The notes beneath the pieces are model-generated. The model did no database searches. It saw only the letters and a list, made by a program, of their open reading frames with translations, and had not been told where the DNA came from. Positions 33,291 to 35,387 of a DNA stretch of 35,387 bases are shown here, piece after piece; the first letter of the stretch is position 1, and every line of letters starts with the position of its first letter. The translations under genes and the position numbers were made by a program. The DNA is from Promethearchaeota archaeon. Its GTDB lineage: Archaea > Asgardarchaeota > Lokiarchaeia > Sigyniarchaeales > SOKP01. The stretch spans positions 1-35,387 of the forward strand of contig SHMU01000021.1 in assembly GCA_008080765.1 (NCBI GenBank), written 5' to 3'.

Positions 33291-34388
33291 ATGACTAAAA
33301 AGAAATTTTTGTCACGAAAAAAAACGGTGCAACAATCACTTTCCATCCCTTTTCCCCTAAAATCTGAAATTATTAAATTTATAAAAGAAAATCGAGAAAA
33401 AAATCCCGATGACAAGAGATTTAGGAGCGTCTCAGCGTTCTACACTCATGTTATGCATAAGGCTATGGAAATATTTGAAAAAGGAAAAACATTAAAGACT
33501 TTTAAAGCTTTTGCCGATGAAGAAATATTAAAGTTTTATGAATCCTTTTCGTTTAGCGCAATTAAGTCTCTTTTTGAAATGATTACAGAAGTTAATCGCT
33601 ATACGAAATTTAATTATCAAAGAACTTTAGGATTCTATACTAAAACACGTCAATTCATATTAGACAATCTTGAAAGACATGAATTAAACACCTATGAAAC
33701 ATTTCTTCAAAGAATTGAAACTTATTTTTTGAGTAATGGAATTGTGAAAGAACTTACAATAAAACCTCTGTTGGATGAATCAATGGAATATCCCGTGATT
33801 CAAATAGAAGCAGTAAGTGAATATGAAAATATTTCTTTTGAAAATGCCAAATTTTTTGCGGGAATATGTGCCCTTTTGGGAATAGAAGTGATTGATTTTG
33901 AATATTCAAGAGGAAAACCCTCCTCTTTCAGATTACAGGTGGTCCTTACCGCATTATTTTTTAAAGTCAATTATTTAAAACCTCAGATATATCATTTGTA
34001 TAATATCAATATGGCGCATCTCATTAATTATGATGCAATTCTTCGGGATGAAGAGTATTATTTATGGATGAGAATGGCCGAGGATAAGAGTGTATACCTC
34101 GATTTTCATAGTACATCAACGAAAAAACAATGGCTCAACAGAATTGAATCTGATATCAAAAAAACTACTTCTGGTGAAGAGTTTTTCAAAAACAAAATAA
34201 AACTTAAAGAAATATTAAAATATCTTGAGAGCATTCATTGGATATCCCTCATTAATGAAGATGATCTGCTTTTTAAATTTTCCCTTCCAAAACACACTCA
34301 TGAAACACAAAAGGACTTTATATTGCAGTATTTATCTCATTATTCACATATTAAAAAAATGGATAACAAATATCTCTTAACCGCCTAG
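33291..34388 (+). CDS. Ribbon-helix-helix-like protein, first of two tandem paralogues
   Basis: 365 residues from the ATG at 33291; a TTG at 33285 would add two. The N-terminus has a strand QQSLSIPFP (14-22), a helix LKSEIIKFIKEN (23-34), a short insert DDKRF, and a helix SVSAFYTHVMHKAMEIFE (46-63). This is the order of an RHH/Arc-type DNA-binding fold. The remaining 300 residues are an unrecognised alpha/beta domain, with FEMITEVNRYTKFN, YENISFENAKFFAGICALLGIEVIDFEYS and EEYYLWMRMAEDKSVYLDFH shared with the next gene. The stop lies three bp before the next ATG. Family-specific function unknown; a ligand-responsive regulator is plausible. Confidence 0.78.
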   Translation: MTKKKFLSRKKTVQQSLSIPFPLKSEIIKFIKENREKNPDDKRFRSVSAFYTHVMHKAMEIFEKGKTLKTFKAFADEEILKFYESFSFSAIKSLFEMITEVNRYTKFNYQRTLGFYTKTRQFILDNLERHELNTYETFLQRIETYFLSNGIVKELTIKPLLDESMEYPVIQIEAVSEYENISFENAKFFAGICALLGIEVIDFEYSRGKPSSFRLQVVLTALFFKVNYLKPQIYHLYNINMAHLINYDAILRDEEYYLWMRMAEDKSVYLDFHSTSTKKQWLNRIESDIKKTTSGEEFFKNKIKLKEILKYLESIHWISLINEDDLLFKFSLPKHTHETQKDFILQYLSHYSHIKKMDNKYLLTA

Positions 34389-34391
34389 AAA

Positions 34392-35372
34392 ATGGGACAA
34401 AACTTCATAGTAAGTAAAAAAAGTGAAACACAATCAATCTCTCTCTCCAAGGATCTTAAAATAGAGATTGCAACCTATATTGAGCAAGGAAAAGAAGAAT
34501 TTCCTTCTGATTCGAGATTCAAAAGTATTTCCTCATTTATAACATACCTAATGAAGAAGGCAATGAACATCTTTGAAGAAGGTAAAGAATTAAAGGATTT
34601 CGAAAATTTTGTTGACGAAAAGATTGTTTCTTTTTACGAACCCTATTCATTTAAAGCGCTCAAACCACTTTATGAAATGATAACCGAACCAAACAGATAT
34701 CAGAGCTATGATTTTGAGGAAATAATCGCCTTTCTTTTAAATGTAAGAGAAATTGCTACTAAATCCCTTAGAGATAGAAATTTCAATCGATATAAAGCCT
34801 TTCTTAAGCGATTTGAGCTCTATTTTGCCAAAAACAAGATTGCTTCAAGTCTTAGCTTTGAACCTCTTACTAGCAAGGAGAGCGAATATATGGGCATTAG
34901 AATAAGTGCTCTTAGCAATTATATCAATATTTCTTACGAAAGTGCTAAAATATTTGCAGCTGAGTTTGCAATATTAGGATTGAGAGTAGTTGCCTTTAAT
35001 TATTCTCCGGAGGAGAATTATTTTCGTATTGATTCTCTTCCAACACCCCTATTATTTGAAGATAGATTACTAAAGGATCAAAGAAAGCAACTATATGAAG
35101 AGAATATATCCTTTATTATTAATTCCAATAACGTTCTAAATGATAAAGACTACTATTTATGGATGAGATTGGCCGTGGATAAATCTCTCTATCTTAAGTT
35201 TCATAATCCTTCTGCAAGAGAAAGGTGGTTCGATTTAATCACATCAGATATTAAAGAATATCCCTCTAAAAATAAGTATGTATTAAATCTTCTAAAAATT
35301 TTTGAAAAACTTCACATAGGATCGGCACGGAAGCCCCGTCCTTTAGGGCGGGGAGGAAGTGCCGTTAGATAG
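34392..35372 (+). pseudogene. Second RHH-like paralogue, C-terminus replaced by an IS605-type end
   Basis: 326 residues, alignable along its length with the preceding protein: SLSKDLKIEIATYIEQ, RFKSISSFITYLMKKAMNIFEEGK, YEMITEPNRYQ, YINISYESAKIFAAEFAILGLRVVAFNYS, DKDYYLWMRLAVDKSLYLKFH. The match stops after LLKIFEKLH. The paralogue continues for about 50 more residues, but here the frame runs into GSARKPRPLGRGGSAVR, which is the usual C-terminal reading of an IS605/TnpB right end. The gene was therefore cut by a mobile-element end and fused to it. The chimeric product may still fold in its N-terminal 300 residues, so it may not be functionally dead. Confidence 0.72.
35323..35364 (+). mobile_element. 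Solo IS605-type right end (hairpin within a hairpin)
   Basis: Outer arms CGGCAC (35323-35328) and GTGCCG (35359-35364) enclose an inner stem CCCCGTCC/GGGCGGGG (35334-35353, with one G-T pair and a TTTA loop). The sequence is GC-rich against an AT-rich gene. Read as protein it gives KPRPLGRGG, characteristic of TnpB C-termini. No transposase gene precedes it, so it is a remnant or a non-autonomous copy. Confidence 0.7.
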
Positions 35373-35387
35373 TATTAAGTGACAAGA

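Noticed and set aside
35323-35387. Complete IS605 element
   Set aside because: No TnpA or TnpB coding region precedes the hairpin; the upstream sequence is the RHH-like paralogue, so only an end is present.
1-35387. tRNA, rRNA or riboswitch genes
   Set aside because: Looked for T-arm-like GTTCGA/GTTCAA words with pairing arms and for GC-rich structured stretches in the gaps; only the two IS605-type hairpins stood out.

Overview
The window looks like archaeal chromosome, most probably from an Asgard archaeon of the Lokiarchaeia type; this is inferred from content and not proven. The DNA is AT-rich. The core genes are the archaeal/eukaryal forms: pelota, Nop5 with fibrillarin, RNase HII with a terminal PCNA-binding motif, archaeal-type S-adenosylmethionine synthetase, Elp3, the transcription elongation factor Elf1, and an Sm-like protein. 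Around them lie many lineage-specific coiled-coil, zinc-ribbon and AN1-finger proteins. Translation signals are archaeal: a GGTGA-type Shine-Dalgarno motif recurs about 6-9 nt before starts, several of which are GTG, TTG or apparently AUA.

Layout. 1-157: right-hand end of an IS605/TnpB-type element. 285-2487: pelota and a radical SAM protein. 2621-4083: a coiled-coil protein and a small coiled-coil/Pro-Gly-rich protein. 4621-6363: a large protein of unknown function, convergent with elf1 (6399-6980, minus). 7252-16207: eight same-strand, closely spaced genes, mostly of unknown function. They comprise a helical protein, a tandem zinc-ribbon protein, two helical proteins, an AAA+ ATPase, a charged coiled-coil protein, an SMC-shaped protein with degenerate ATPase ends, and a small double winged-helix (KITE/MAGE-like) protein. 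This block is the best candidate for an undescribed system. 16252-19725 (minus): Sm-like protein, HypB, and two membrane proteins that each start with an AN1 zinc finger, one rhomboid-like without its catalytic residues and one a site-2 protease. 19818-22175: three copies of a membrane/left-handed beta-helix module in two genes. 22246-22872: two small zinc-ribbon proteins. 23031-24260: AdoMet synthetase. 24415-26368: a CARF-type regulator and a Cro/C1-type regulator. 26431-29009: RNase HII converging on fibrillarin-nop5. 29127-30961: pyrD-pyrK. 31124-32752: elp3. 33291-35372: two tandem ribbon-helix-helix-like paralogues, the second cut short by another IS605-type end.

How the genes may work together. 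Most recognised genes are housekeeping: ribosome rescue, rRNA methylation guided by C/D RNAs, pyrimidine synthesis, tRNA wobble modification, replication-linked RNA removal. In the 7252-16207 block, the order AAA+ ATPase, coiled-coil protein, SMC-shaped coiled-coil protein, winged-helix protein recalls SMC-kleisin-KITE operons (MukBEF, Wadjet). However, the SMC-like member has no Walker A or B, so any ATP use would have to come from the AAA+ protein. The adjacent AN1-S2P and AN1-rhomboid-like genes suggest a membrane-protein quality-control or signalling pair. No CRISPR array, rRNA or tRNA was found.
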